64,000 nt of DNA, taken from NCBI GenBank assembly GCA_934254915.1, contig CAKQMH010000007.1:18343-82342 (forward strand), written 5' to 3'. Below, piece by piece: positions 19,761 to 28,766 of this stretch. The position numbers were made by a program, and so were the translations under genes. Position 1 is the first letter of the stretch, and every line of letters starts with the position of its first letter. Source of the DNA: an uncultured Alphaproteobacteria bacterium (GTDB lineage Bacteria > Pseudomonadota > Alphaproteobacteria > RF32 > CAG-239). The notes beneath the pieces were generated by a model. It was not told the origin of the DNA. It did no database searches and saw only the letters and a program-made list of their open reading frames with translations.

Positions 19761-20969
19761 ATGGAATATAAAACAATCAAAGATTTAGGTGATTTGAACG
19801 GCAAAGTCGTTATGCTGCGTGCTGATTTGAATGTACCTATGGATGAAAATTTCAATGTAACCAACACGGCTCGTATTGACCGTACAGTTCCGACCATTAA
19901 GGAATTGATGAAAAAAGGCGCTAAAGTAGTAGTCGTTTCGCACTTTGGTCGTCCGGAAGGCAAAGGCGATATGAAAAACTCTTTGTCGCACGTGGCAAAA
20001 CCGTTGGAAAAAGCTTTGGGACAGCATGTTGTTTTTGTTGATGACTGCATTGGTGAAAAAGTTGCCGCTGCCGTTAAGACGATGAAGAACGATGAAGTTT
20101 TGCTGCTTGAAAATCTGCGTTTTTATAACGAGGAGAAAAAAGGCGATGAAGCTTTTGCCGCTGAGTTGGTAAAACCGGCTGATGTCTATGTTTCTGATGC
20201 TTTTTCGACTGCTCACCGTGCGCATGCTTCAATGGTTGCGGCTGCTAAATTGCGTCCGGCGGCTATGGGCTTGTTGATGGAAGAAGAAGTTAATGCCTTG
20301 ACCAAAGGGCTGAACAATCCGGAACGTCCGTTGATGGCGGTTGTCGGTGGTTCTAAGGTTTCCACCAAGTTGGATTTGCTCAACAATCTGGTTAAGAAAG
20401 TTGATAAATTGGTTATCTCCGGCGGTATGGCTCACACCTTTATGAAAGCCAGCGGTGTTGATACCGTAAACGAGGCCAACTCTTTGGTTCAAATGGATAT
20501 GTTGGACACCGCTAAAGAGATTATGGCTACGGCCAAAGCCAACAACTGCGACATCATTTTGCCGTTAGATGTGGTTGTATCCAAAGAGTTCAAAGCCGAA
20601 GCCGAACACAAAACGGTTGCTTTGGATGAGATTCCGGCTGAAGGTTGGATTTTGATGGATGTTGGCGCTAAAACCATTGCTTCAATTAATGCCAAATTAG
20701 ATGAATGCAAAACTTTGGTTTGGAACGGACCTTTGGGCGTGTTTGAATTAAAACCATTTGACAATGCCACCAACCAAGTTGCTGCTCATGCGGCTGAGTT
20801 GACCCAAGCCGGTAAGCTGGTTTCGGTCGCCGGCGGCGGTGATACGGTTTCGGCTTTGGCTAATGCCGGAGTTGAAGCTAAGTTTTCATATATTTCAACT
20901 GCGGGCGGCGCTTTCCTTGAATGGATGGAAGGCAAAGAGCTCCCCGGCGTAGTTGTTTTGAAAAAATAA
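19761..20969 (+). CDS. pgk: Phosphoglycerate kinase
   Basis: PGK transfers phosphate from 1,3-bisphosphoglycerate to ADP. The 402-residue product has the N-terminal substrate-binding region VVMLRADLNVPMD, the basic patch VVVVSHFGRPEG, and the nucleotide-binding region VAGGGDTVSALANAG near the end. Length is typical. Its position after gapA is a common glycolytic pairing; the terminator between them suggests separate or attenuated expression. The start has AGGAAAAG upstream. Confidence 0.98.
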   Translation: MEYKTIKDLGDLNGKVVMLRADLNVPMDENFNVTNTARIDRTVPTIKELMKKGAKVVVVSHFGRPEGKGDMKNSLSHVAKPLEKALGQHVVFVDDCIGEKVAAAVKTMKNDEVLLLENLRFYNEEKKGDEAFAAELVKPADVYVSDAFSTAHRAHASMVAAAKLRPAAMGLLMEEEVNALTKGLNNPERPLMAVVGGSKVSTKLDLLNNLVKKVDKLVISGGMAHTFMKASGVDTVNEANSLVQMDMLDTAKEIMATAKANNCDIILPLDVVVSKEFKAEAEHKTVALDEIPAEGWILMDVGAKTIASINAKLDECKTLVWNGPLGVFELKPFDNATNQVAAHAAELTQAGKLVSVAGGGDTVSALANAGVEAKFSYISTAGGAFLEWMEGKELPGVVVLKK

Positions 20970-20987
20970 GCTGTCTACGAAAAATCA

Positions 20988-21020
20988 AAGCCCCGATGTT
21001 TTATGCCTCGGGGCTTTTTT
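20988..21020 (+). terminator. Terminator after pgk
   Basis: AAGCCCCGA and TCGGGGCTT form the stem, followed by a T-run. Confidence 0.85.
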
Positions 21021-21024
21021 CTAC

Positions 21025-21082
21025 TATTGTCATCCTGACCAAGCGTCAGCGCGTGGAAGGATCTCGGCTATATTTTCCCGTG
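21025..21082. repeat. REP-like intergenic repeat
   Basis: GTCATCCTGACCAAGCGTCA followed by GGAAGGATCTCGGCTATATTTT is a diverged copy of the repeat at 63005-63050 (GTCACCCTGAGCGCAGTCGA, then AGGGTCTCGGCTATATTTTT). It fills the gap between pgk and the convergent hook-family gene. Confidence 0.6.
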
Positions 21083-21089
21083 CCGTTTC

Positions 21090-22292
21090 CTAGGTTTTCA
21101 GGTTAACTGCGGTTTGCAGCATCTCATTATTAACCGTAAAGGCATTGGCATTACTGGTATAAGCGCGCTGCGTAATAATCATCGTACCAAACTCTTCGGC
21201 AATATCCACGGTTGACCGTTCCAAAGCTTGTGGCACAAGATAGTTGTCAGACACAAAATAGCTTTCGCCGACGTCATTGGTCGCCTCAAACAATGTTCCG
21301 TCTACCGCCAACAGGTTGTTGGGCGCGGTAAAACCGGTAATTGCCAGTTTGGCGATGTTATAAGTATTGCCGTTGGTGTAAGAGGCTTTCACAATTCCGC
21401 CCTCGTCAATGTAGCTCTTGATAAAGCTGCCGCTTGGCGCACCGTTTTGGTTGATAGTGGCAATACCTGTTCCGCCGTCATATTGCGTCATGGTTGAAAT
21501 ATTTAAGGCCACATTGGTGGAAACCCCGTCATCCCATTGCACATCGACATTAAGGTTCTTGGGCGAAATCAGCCCGCCTTTGCTGTCAAAAACAACTTCG
21601 GTTTCGCTGCCGGTCGCTGTTCCACCCTCAACCGCAAACGACAAATTCCAGGTATTAACTTTGCCTTCGACTTTGGTAAAAATCATACTGAGCGAGTCAC
21701 TCTCGTGGTTTTCGCTATATACCGGAATATTAAACAAGTTGCGATCAACATTAGCCGGAACATTGGCGGTAATACTGGCCTCCGTGGTTGGCTGCGCCGG
21801 AATTTTTTCGGGGTATTTGAGGATAATATTTTCCGCCGCCGCGCTGAACCCGCCGCCGTCTAAGGCCGTAAAGCCTTGAACTTTCAACCCATTTTGCGAA
21901 ATCAGATACGTAACCCCGTTTTCCGTGCGGTTTTCAAAATTACCGGCGCGGGAATAATAGGTGTTGTTGAAGTCGTCCTTGAGGGTAAAAAAAGCATTAG
22001 AATTGCCGGAAATCGCCACATCAAAACTATTGCCGGTCACATTCAAAATACCCTGATCGTCAATATTGGTGCGGTCATAATAGCCCACACCCTGCACATC
22101 GACGCGGGAGGCGGAAATTCCTGCCGCATTATTCTTGACCGCCGGCGCTGAACCAAGCAAGGTGTAAAACATTGTCTGATTGGTACGATAACCCACGGTG
22201 TTGACATTGGCGATGTTCGTACTTACCTGTCCGATAGCGTGCGCATAAGCTTCCATACCGGTGGTGGAGGGGGTAAACATACTTAAAGCCAT
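21090..22292 (-). CDS. Flagellar hook/basal-body family protein (FlgE-like, second copy)
   Basis: The 400-residue product has both family signatures. The N-terminal rod/hook motif reads SQ-like TGMEAYAHAIGQVSTNIANVNT followed by GYRTNQTMFY. The C-terminal motif reads LERSTVDIAEEFGTMI, then ITQRAYTSNANAF. The middle is a beta-rich hook domain with YSRAGNFENR. It is a different protein from the FlgE fragment at 1-1354. It is isolated from other flagellar genes, flanked by pgk and the Cys-rich genes, and has its own sigma-54 promoter, so it is probably a late, FlbD-controlled gene. Whether it is the true hook protein, a hook variant or a FlgF/FlgG-like part cannot be settled here. Confidence 0.87.
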   Translation of the reverse strand: MALSMFTPSTTGMEAYAHAIGQVSTNIANVNTVGYRTNQTMFYTLLGSAPAVKNNAAGISASRVDVQGVGYYDRTNIDDQGILNVTGNSFDVAISGNSNAFFTLKDDFNNTYYSRAGNFENRTENGVTYLISQNGLKVQGFTALDGGGFSAAAENIILKYPEKIPAQPTTEASITANVPANVDRNLFNIPVYSENHESDSLSMIFTKVEGKVNTWNLSFAVEGGTATGSETEVVFDSKGGLISPKNLNVDVQWDDGVSTNVALNISTMTQYDGGTGIATINQNGAPSGSFIKSYIDEGGIVKASYTNGNTYNIAKLAITGFTAPNNLLAVDGTLFEATNDVGESYFVSDNYLVPQALERSTVDIAEEFGTMIITQRAYTSNANAFTVNNEMLQTAVNLKT

Positions 22293-22335
22293 AACTAACC
22301 TCGCATTTAAATAAACTAATTCATTCGATATATAT

Positions 22336-22350
22336 GCAAATTTTGTGCCA
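22336..22350 (-). promoter_or_regulatory. Sigma-54 promoter of the hook-family gene
   Basis: Read on the minus strand it is TGGCAC-AAAAT-TTGC followed by A, a perfect match to the -24/-12 consensus TGGCAC-N5-TTGC. It ends 44 nt before the ATG at 22292. FlbD, the activator encoded at 5379-6707, is the likely partner. Confidence 0.85.
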
Positions 22351-22354
22351 AAAA

Positions 22355-22386
22355 AACAGCCCTCCTACATTCTGTAAGAGGGCTAC
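22355..22386 (-). terminator. Terminator of the upstream Cys-rich gene
   Basis: On the minus strand AGCCCTC and GAGGGCT form a stem followed by a run of T. It insulates the sigma-54 promoter at 22336 from the Cys-rich gene upstream. Confidence 0.85.
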
Positions 22387-22409
22387 TTCCGAATTAAGCC
22401 GAACTTATT

Positions 22410-24194
22410 TTAGTTTGGTTTGCATCCTTTCCAATAAGCATCATTGCAAGGACATATCTCGTATGTTTTACTGTTATCACAACCCATTCTATTTATGTTT
22501 GACTCATATCCTAATTTAATGCAGAATTCTTTTGTATCCCCAAAGTAAGCGCAATCGCATTTTGCTAAGAATGTTTTGGCTTGGTTTCTGCTATCATCTG
22601 AGTCAGACCATTTATTTGTGGAAATTTGCTGGTAATCATGTTCGCAATTACCTGGTTCTTCTTTCTCACTCACTAAAGTATCGTTACAAGCCGGATAAGA
22701 AGGATCTGAATTATTTTGATATGGTGTAAATATACTGTTTTCACATCCACCCCAGCGATACCAGCTATTATAGTTGTAGTCGGTTTCATCTGGTCTGCCG
22801 CATTTCTTGCAGTAGATAGCACCTTCTTGTGAAGCAGATACTCCTACTTTAGGAAAAACACTCTGAGGAGTACGGCAGGTATCTTGCGGGTTAAAGGTGT
22901 AACCGCTGCTGCAGGTTGGAGCTTCACAACTTGAAATATACGTTTTGCGATGTTCAATGCGGGTTGCTTTGGCGCATACTCTATTGAGACACTCTTCATA
23001 CGTATCATCATCCTCATTCTCGCTACACCTGTATTGATTGTATTCTCCATCAAGGGCATTATCATCAACGCTAGCTCTGCACTCTGTGACGCTTAGTTCA
23101 TAGTCATCATAGACGCAGCTGGTGCATTCCGGATTGTTACTGTCGTGTTCGACTTTCATATATTTTTTACCATTACACCAAGACGATTTGTCACAAGTGC
23201 TGAAGCCCTCGCGGCAGACTTTATCCGCGTGATAATAAGTTTTTTCATTGCTGCCGCAGCCTTCGGTGCAGGATACAACATTGGTCGCGCCCGCCGGCAC
23301 GCTTTCCAAATTGTAGTAGGTGCGGTCGCAGGCCGGCTTATTGCATACACATTTGTTGCATGGTTCGCCGCCGGAATATCCGTCGGTTTCCAACGTCGGC
23401 GTGGTTGAGGTTTGGTCGCACGAGGTTACACCTGTGCTGTAACCCGTGGGGCATGATTTCTTAGCACAACCGCAGTTACCGCTGTTGAGCCAACCTAGAG
23501 CCGTGTTGCATACACATTCGCCGCCTTGTTCGGTGAGGCCGGCAGCGGTGTCACATACACATTGCTTGGTGTAGGAGTTATAAACATGGCAGCTACGGCA
23601 ATTTATCGGCTTGGTACAGCTGGTGCAGCTTCCTTTACTTTGGTTGCCGTGGGTGCAAGAATAGCCGCTGTTGCATGAGCATTGGTAGTGGGTTCCGTTC
23701 TTATCGCTACAAGATTTACAGCTCAAATTTTCATCTGTCGGGCGGAAATTCAACGGAAACTTAATAGCCGAACAAGTGCAGTTGTATCTAGTTCCGTTTC
23801 TGTCGGTACATGCTTGGCAATTATAACCTTCATCAGTCGGCTGAGAATTTAGTGGATATTCTGAGGTCGAGCAAGCGCAGTATTCATACTTCCCATCACA
23901 GCTTTGTCCTGACGGAACTTTTCCCGCCGGGCAGGATGACACATAGTTCGTCGGGCAGGTACAGGACTTATAGCAGTACAAGCCTTGTGTAACCATTATT
24001 TTAGTCCCTTTCTTTGGTGCGGGGCAATCGCTAAGCATGTTGTGATCGCTGCAGGTTGACTGCTTTGTATCAGTACCAAAGGAGCCAAGATCACCGCTGT
24101 AATTCGGCAGCCACGTCACACCGGCCCACGCTGCTCCGGATATCACTATCGCACCGACCAGTGCGACTATCCCTGTTTTTGAAAATTTAATCAT
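22410..24194 (-). CDS. Large Cys-rich exported protein 1, unknown function
   Basis: The 594-residue product starts with a signal peptide or membrane anchor (SKTGIVALVGAIVISGAAWAG), then VTWLPNYSGDLG. The rest is packed with cysteines, often in CxC, CxxC or CxxCxC groups (CYKSCTCP, CACST, CKSCSD, CNKCVCNKP). Repeated blocks of about 40 residues with the theme CPxGYxxGVTxC ... CGxCVC give an extracellular, disulfide-rich look. It shares the mature N-terminal motif (W-L-P-x-Y), the Cys blocks and gene orientation with the gene upstream, so the two are tandem paralogues. The ATG follows GAGGTG. Surface location is inferred; I know no defined function. Confidence 0.8.
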   Translation of the reverse strand: MIKFSKTGIVALVGAIVISGAAWAGVTWLPNYSGDLGSFGTDTKQSTCSDHNMLSDCPAPKKGTKIMVTQGLYCYKSCTCPTNYVSSCPAGKVPSGQSCDGKYEYCACSTSEYPLNSQPTDEGYNCQACTDRNGTRYNCTCSAIKFPLNFRPTDENLSCKSCSDKNGTHYQCSCNSGYSCTHGNQSKGSCTSCTKPINCRSCHVYNSYTKQCVCDTAAGLTEQGGECVCNTALGWLNSGNCGCAKKSCPTGYSTGVTSCDQTSTTPTLETDGYSGGEPCNKCVCNKPACDRTYYNLESVPAGATNVVSCTEGCGSNEKTYYHADKVCREGFSTCDKSSWCNGKKYMKVEHDSNNPECTSCVYDDYELSVTECRASVDDNALDGEYNQYRCSENEDDDTYEECLNRVCAKATRIEHRKTYISSCEAPTCSSGYTFNPQDTCRTPQSVFPKVGVSASQEGAIYCKKCGRPDETDYNYNSWYRWGGCENSIFTPYQNNSDPSYPACNDTLVSEKEEPGNCEHDYQQISTNKWSDSDDSRNQAKTFLAKCDCAYFGDTKEFCIKLGYESNINRMGCDNSKTYEICPCNDAYWKGCKPN

Positions 24195-24220
24195 TCTGCA
24201 CCTCTTTTAAAGTTAGTGTT

Positions 24221-26650
24221 TTAGTTGTTGTCTAATTTCCGTCCCAAATACTCTATTGGCATATTATAAACATGATGTGGTAAAGTCCTGTAACGCGGTG
24301 AGCCAGTTGAAATTTCGCAATAACCTGCTCCTTCATCAATAGCTCCGTATGAGTCATCATAGTCGGTAATATTTTGCGCACCGAAAACGCAACTAGCCAC
24401 ACGATTGTTGGTTAGATCTACGCCTTGAAGAGAACCGCCCACATTGAGAATAAATTTGGTAATCTCACCGTTTATGTAAGGAACCGGTTCATAAAAGTCA
24501 TTCTCATATGCCTGTTTGTCACAGTCGTCCATCCCTTCATTGCAGGTGCCTGCTTCTTCACAATAGCTGACCGAAAAGTCACTATTTATAAGTACGTTAA
24601 CATTTTTTTGAATATCAAGGCTTACATATCGGTTACCAATATAAACATTTCCAGCTATAATAAGATTATTATTGGTATAGGTATTGCCGGTTTTAGGCGA
24701 AATTATAGCATTTACTGAGCCGATTTCTACAACATCATTGTTAACGTCAGTCATAGTTGAAGCTGAGTGTTTTAGTTTTACTGAACCCTTGATATTCATA
24801 GTATCGATCGCTCTCAGCGGTACCGTGCCATAATAATTATGGTCGCCTAATTCTAGAAAAGAACCTTCTTCTGTTTCAATGTTGTCAATGTGTCCACTCG
24901 GGTTATTAATAACCAAGTTCGAGTTTTTAGACAGATATATATTGGCAGCGTCAAAAGCCACTTCTTCATTCGGAATAACGACCTTTGTCTGAGTAGTAGT
25001 CACTCTTAAGTTTTTTATGTCGACAGATGTAACGCCAAGAAAATCACCGGTGTGTGTAGCATTAATTGATAATTCATCAATGCTAAATCCTCTAATATTC
25101 GTAGTGATTCTAGCGCTTGAACCATCAATAAATAATTGACTCCAATTTAAAGTATTAACACCTGATGCTTTACAAACACCATTTGATTCTTCAACAAATT
25201 TGTCCTCGGTATATATTTCTATCGGATAGGTCAAATCAATAGACTTAGAGATGTTATCTGTTGCCATAATAATCATTGTTCTACCTTCATCAATTGCATC
25301 TCTCATCTCTTGACCATCGGACACATACACTGCAGCTGGATATTTAGCTTCTAAGAACGCCTGACAGCTGGGGTAGACGCATTTACCGTTGACCAAAGTC
25401 GTACCGGGCCGGCAGTAGATACAAGTGTCATTAACCAATGTTGTGTTGGGATAACAACTTTTTATTTTGTAATAAGTCGTGTTGTCGCCACAGCCTTTGA
25501 CACAAGTTTCATACGTTGCGTTCATCGGCTTTTTGGTTAGTGTATAGCCGGTGCAACTTTGGGGCGAGCATACACAGCGTCCGCATTTTTGTTCGCCGGA
25601 GTATCCGCTCTCGAGGTAAGAGTAATCATCGGCACATTCGGTCACGCCCGCGGTATAACCGGCCGGACAAGCCGCCGCTTTACAGCTGGTGATATTGCCG
25701 GCTGAGTCAGTGGTTTTGGTGTAGCCGGTCTTGCAACCGTCAATCTTATAATTAGGCGTGCCGGTTGAACTCATTCGGCAGGTGCTGCAACTGCTTGCGC
25801 CGGTCGGGCAGGCCGCGTTGCAGTATTTGTTTATGTCACAACTGCATAAATAACAGGACATACCATTGACGGTTACAGAGTTACAGGTTTGTCCCAAGGC
25901 TGTTCTTTCGGATATATCTTCGGGATTAACATAGCCGCTGGGGCAAGATGTCGCCTGACATTTGCCATCCACCAACTCATAGTTGGCATTGCAGCCTGTT
26001 ACTTTATATTTATTATCGCATTTTTCACAGGTGCTGTTGGCCGGACACGAAGACAGGCTGTAATCAGACGGGCAGGTACAGGTGGTAAAATATCCTTTTA
26101 TGGTCGTCGCCGTTACCTTGTCGCCAAAACCGGGAGCATAAATCGTGTCTGATAAACGGGAGCTGCTTTGAGTCGCAGCCGCTTTGGTTCCGGTATTGCG
26201 TTGAGCCGCAGCTGTTTTGGTTCCGGTATTGATTTTAGACGTAGCCGGTTTGAGGCCGTTGGTGGTGGCAACTGAGTCTAAAGTCGAACTATCGGAAAAA
26301 ACGCCGTTGCTGGCGAGGGCGTCACAGGATTCCCCTCCCAACACTTTGGGGGATTCGCAGTTGCTGGAGCTGTATTGGTAATAACTTCGATCGCAGGAGC
26401 AGGATTTGTAGCAAGTCTTATTGCCGACCGGAACGGAGGTTGTTGGTTTCTTATGCTCTGGGCAAGATGAAATCAAGCCGGCTTCTTCGCAGGTCGTGGT
26501 GACTTCACTTAAGCCGCCATCGCTAACGCGGTTTTTATCCATATTGCTGCCCAAATATTCCGGCAGCCAATAAATTTTGGCAAAAGAACTTGAAACCATA
26601 ATCACTGAACTAATCAGGACCAAAGTCCACAACCACAACCGCTTAGACAT
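24221..26650 (-). CDS. Large Cys-rich exported protein 2 with beta-helix-like C-terminal part
   Basis: The product has 809 residues. A signal peptide (LWLWTLVLISSVIMVSSSFA) precedes IYWLPEYLGSN, parallel to the paralogue downstream. Residues of about 45-440 are Cys-rich, with CPxGYT, CSTCRMSST, CGRCVC and CIYCRPG groups. From about residue 450 the cysteines thin out and a repetitive Ile/Asn/Thr/Val stretch begins (INATHTGDFLGVTSVDIKNL, NLVINNPSGHID), which looks like a parallel beta-helix or auto-transporter-type passenger. It also contains a short NTGTK...AAA tandem repeat. The start ATG at 26650 has GGGGTG upstream; an earlier in-frame start adds 12 residues. It is 26 nt from the next gene and likely co-transcribed with it. 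Confidence 0.78.
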   Translation of the reverse strand: MSKRLWLWTLVLISSVIMVSSSFAKIYWLPEYLGSNMDKNRVSDGGLSEVTTTCEEAGLISSCPEHKKPTTSVPVGNKTCYKSCSCDRSYYQYSSSNCESPKVLGGESCDALASNGVFSDSSTLDSVATTNGLKPATSKINTGTKTAAAQRNTGTKAAATQSSSRLSDTIYAPGFGDKVTATTIKGYFTTCTCPSDYSLSSCPANSTCEKCDNKYKVTGCNANYELVDGKCQATSCPSGYVNPEDISERTALGQTCNSVTVNGMSCYLCSCDINKYCNAACPTGASSCSTCRMSSTGTPNYKIDGCKTGYTKTTDSAGNITSCKAAACPAGYTAGVTECADDYSYLESGYSGEQKCGRCVCSPQSCTGYTLTKKPMNATYETCVKGCGDNTTYYKIKSCYPNTTLVNDTCIYCRPGTTLVNGKCVYPSCQAFLEAKYPAAVYVSDGQEMRDAIDEGRTMIIMATDNISKSIDLTYPIEIYTEDKFVEESNGVCKASGVNTLNWSQLFIDGSSARITTNIRGFSIDELSINATHTGDFLGVTSVDIKNLRVTTTQTKVVIPNEEVAFDAANIYLSKNSNLVINNPSGHIDNIETEEGSFLELGDHNYYGTVPLRAIDTMNIKGSVKLKHSASTMTDVNNDVVEIGSVNAIISPKTGNTYTNNNLIIAGNVYIGNRYVSLDIQKNVNVLINSDFSVSYCEEAGTCNEGMDDCDKQAYENDFYEPVPYINGEITKFILNVGGSLQGVDLTNNRVASCVFGAQNITDYDDSYGAIDEGAGYCEISTGSPRYRTLPHHVYNMPIEYLGRKLDNN
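26170..26235. repeat. Two 33-bp tandem repeats inside Cys-rich protein 2
   Basis: Two in-frame units encode NTGTK-(T/A)-AA-(A/T)-Q-(R/S); a third, more diverged unit follows up to about 26268. They lie in the linker between the N-terminal Cys block and the next Cys block and could vary in number. Confidence 0.7.
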
Positions 26651-26791
26651 AATACACCCCGCTGATTTTAAGGCGATTGCTGCCAATCACCCAAATTTCA
26701 CCTATATATAGTTTAGCTTATTTTAGCCACACTAGCAATTAAAAATACGTTAAATCAGCTTAATAAAATAAAAATTTAATATATTTGTAAC

Positions 26792-26822
26792 AAAAAAGAG
26801 GCGTTTTTTTGCGCCTCTTTTG
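26792..26822 (-). terminator. Terminator of the bactofilin gene
   Basis: AAAGAGGCG and CGCCTCTTT form a stem with T-runs on both sides, so it could work in both directions. Confidence 0.85.
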
Positions 26823-26848
26823 TTCAATCATTGCTCTTTGTTTGTTGA

Positions 26849-27295
26849 TTATGCCATTTTGTTGCGGCTGGCGTCAACTAACATCAAATCCGGTTTGCCC
26901 TGTTCAGCGGGAATGGGCGCGCCGGCGCGGATGCAGTGTCCGTCAATATAAGCTCCCGGCTCAATCGCAATCGTATTATGGGTTGCGTCGCCAATCATGT
27001 GAGCTGATTTGGCAATAAACAGGTTGTCAACCGCGGCTTTGCCGTTCAGCGTACCGAATAATTGCAGGCTGTTGGCGTTAACCGAGCCGGTAACCGAGCC
27101 CTTAACCCCGATAATCAGCTCATCACAGCTGATGTCGCCTTCAACATGCCCGTCAACATGAACAATCGCCTCGCTGATAATATCGCCGTTGAGTTTAGTG
27201 TTTTCGCTGATGATGCTAGGAACGGGAACTCCATTCGAACCGCGGCTCAAACGACGTGCAAGTTTCAGATAAATCAAACGTTTAAGTTTTTTCAT
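26849..27295 (-). CDS. Bactofilin family cytoskeletal protein
   Basis: Bactofilins polymerise into filaments of right-handed beta-helix subunits and position cell-wall enzymes. The 148-residue product has the core DUF583 signature: NTKLNGDIISEAIVHVDGHV, EGDISCDELIIGVKGSV, and regularly spaced G-x-V strands. The tail is short. I chose ATG 27295 with AGAGG 6 nt upstream; ATGs at 27310 and 27316 are alternatives. The gene follows an M23 peptidase gene by 47 nt on the same strand, a common and functionally linked pair. Confidence 0.9.
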   Translation of the reverse strand: MKKLKRLIYLKLARRLSRGSNGVPVPSIISENTKLNGDIISEAIVHVDGHVEGDISCDELIIGVKGSVTGSVNANSLQLFGTLNGKAAVDNLFIAKSAHMIGDATHNTIAIEPGAYIDGHCIRAGAPIPAEQGKPDLMLVDASRNKMA

Positions 27296-27342
27296 TTTAA
27301 CCTCTTTCATAACCATTCTCCGGCTCAAACTGCTGTGCTAAC

Positions 27343-28578
27343 CTAAATTTTTGCCTGCATAAACGGCAAAGGATCAACCGGAACACCCTGATACAACACC
27401 TCATAATGCAGGTGCGGGCCGGTAGAACGTCCGGTACTGCCAACTTCACCCAGTGTATCATATTTTTTTAAATAATCACCTTTTTTTACATAAATCTTGT
27501 GCATATGCGCATATTTGGTCTGAAAACCGTTGCCGTGGTCGACTACCACATAGTTGCCGTAGCCGCGGTTGCTGTGTTCGGTTTTAATGACTTTCCCTTT
27601 GGCTTGAACCTGAATTTTGTTGCCGGTGCGGCTGGCCAGGTCGACCCCCTTGTGGCCGGCTTTTTTCTTGTTAAACGGATCGCTGCGGTAGCCATATTTC
27701 GATGTTACCCAATAGCTCCACACCGGTTTACCCATCGGCACATATTGCACCACTTCGCGATAATATTCCAAATCATCGGCGGCCTTAAATATTTTGCTGA
27801 TTTTGTCGGTCATGGCTTTGTCTTGCAATTCCGAAACCGAAGCCGGAATAAATGGTCCTCCGCGGGAGTTTTTCTTTTTGCTGTTGGCCAACGGGTTAAA
27901 ATAAAGCTCTTTTTTCTTTAATGAGCCGTTGATCTGCGAAAACGCACTTTTGATTTTATTGATTTCTTTGGCGGCAATGCTCTCAACTCTCGAAAACACT
28001 TCCATTTCCGCGGCTTTAATCTCTTTAATTGAATCTTCCAACCGGCTGATTTGCTGCCGCAGTTCATCACGTTCGGCGGCGGCGATGTCGCGTTGCAGCA
28101 AAGCCTCGTTAACCGTCATTTTTTCATTGATTTTTTTGTCGTCGGCCCAATTTTTTTCAGCGGTTATTTGTTTGATCTTGTCTTCAACCACCATGGCCTG
28201 ATGTTTATACTTATCCAACTCCTTGGTTGAGGCTTGTCCTTTTTTATTAATGGAAGACAAAACCGAATCAATATTTTTGTGAATGGCCGCAAAGTCGCTC
28301 ATCAAATCGACATAAGCGTCGCGCGTTTCCACCAGCTCGATTTCCTTGTGGTTTATAATCCGGCTGGACTTGTTGTACATATGGTATGAATAAAAGCTCC
28401 AAACCGCAATGCAGCACAACAGGCTGAGCAAAATAACCTGCATTTGCGAAGAAATTTTTAAGACTTTGGCGCGTCCGGCACTGCGGAAAATAATCTCCTT
28501 TTCCGAGAAAAACGGTTTCTTCTCGGTATAGTGCGGGGAATAAGTCTTTTTGCGGAGTAGGCGAGCCTTACGTTTCAT
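27343..28578 (-). CDS. M23 family (LytM) peptidase, membrane-anchored with coiled coil
   Basis: The 411-residue product has one transmembrane helix near residues 50-68 (VILLSLLCCIAVWSFYSY). A long coiled coil (about 85-225) precedes the zinc peptidase domain. Metal ligands are visible as HKGVDLA (H and D) and HLHYE. The C-terminal motif GSTGRSTGPHLHYEVLYQG is complete, so the enzyme should be an active endopeptidase that cuts peptide cross-links in the periplasm. Starts further upstream (28647) are possible but lie before the ATG with the better basic N-terminus MKRKARLLRKK. Bactofilin is encoded next and may place it. Confidence 0.92.
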   Translation of the reverse strand: MKRKARLLRKKTYSPHYTEKKPFFSEKEIIFRSAGRAKVLKISSQMQVILLSLLCCIAVWSFYSYHMYNKSSRIINHKEIELVETRDAYVDLMSDFAAIHKNIDSVLSSINKKGQASTKELDKYKHQAMVVEDKIKQITAEKNWADDKKINEKMTVNEALLQRDIAAAERDELRQQISRLEDSIKEIKAAEMEVFSRVESIAAKEINKIKSAFSQINGSLKKKELYFNPLANSKKKNSRGGPFIPASVSELQDKAMTDKISKIFKAADDLEYYREVVQYVPMGKPVWSYWVTSKYGYRSDPFNKKKAGHKGVDLASRTGNKIQVQAKGKVIKTEHSNRGYGNYVVVDHGNGFQTKYAHMHKIYVKKGDYLKKYDTLGEVGSTGRSTGPHLHYEVLYQGVPVDPLPFMQAKI

Positions 28579-28766
28579 AAAAAAAGCCTGAGTTGTTAAT
28601 ACTAAACGTGCGCATAATCGGCACACATTTATAGTTACATATAACAAATTTTAGAAAAAATACAGCTTTTTTTGCAAAGTTATCCAAAAGCGCTAAATAT
28701 ACTCTTGTTTTATAACTTATTTTGCGCCTTAATTCAAATATACGAAGTTAAAAAATGAAGGTTAAA

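Noticed and set aside
26170..26268. Repeat array as a CRISPR
   Set aside because: The units are 33 bp, in-frame with a coding sequence, directly adjacent without spacers.
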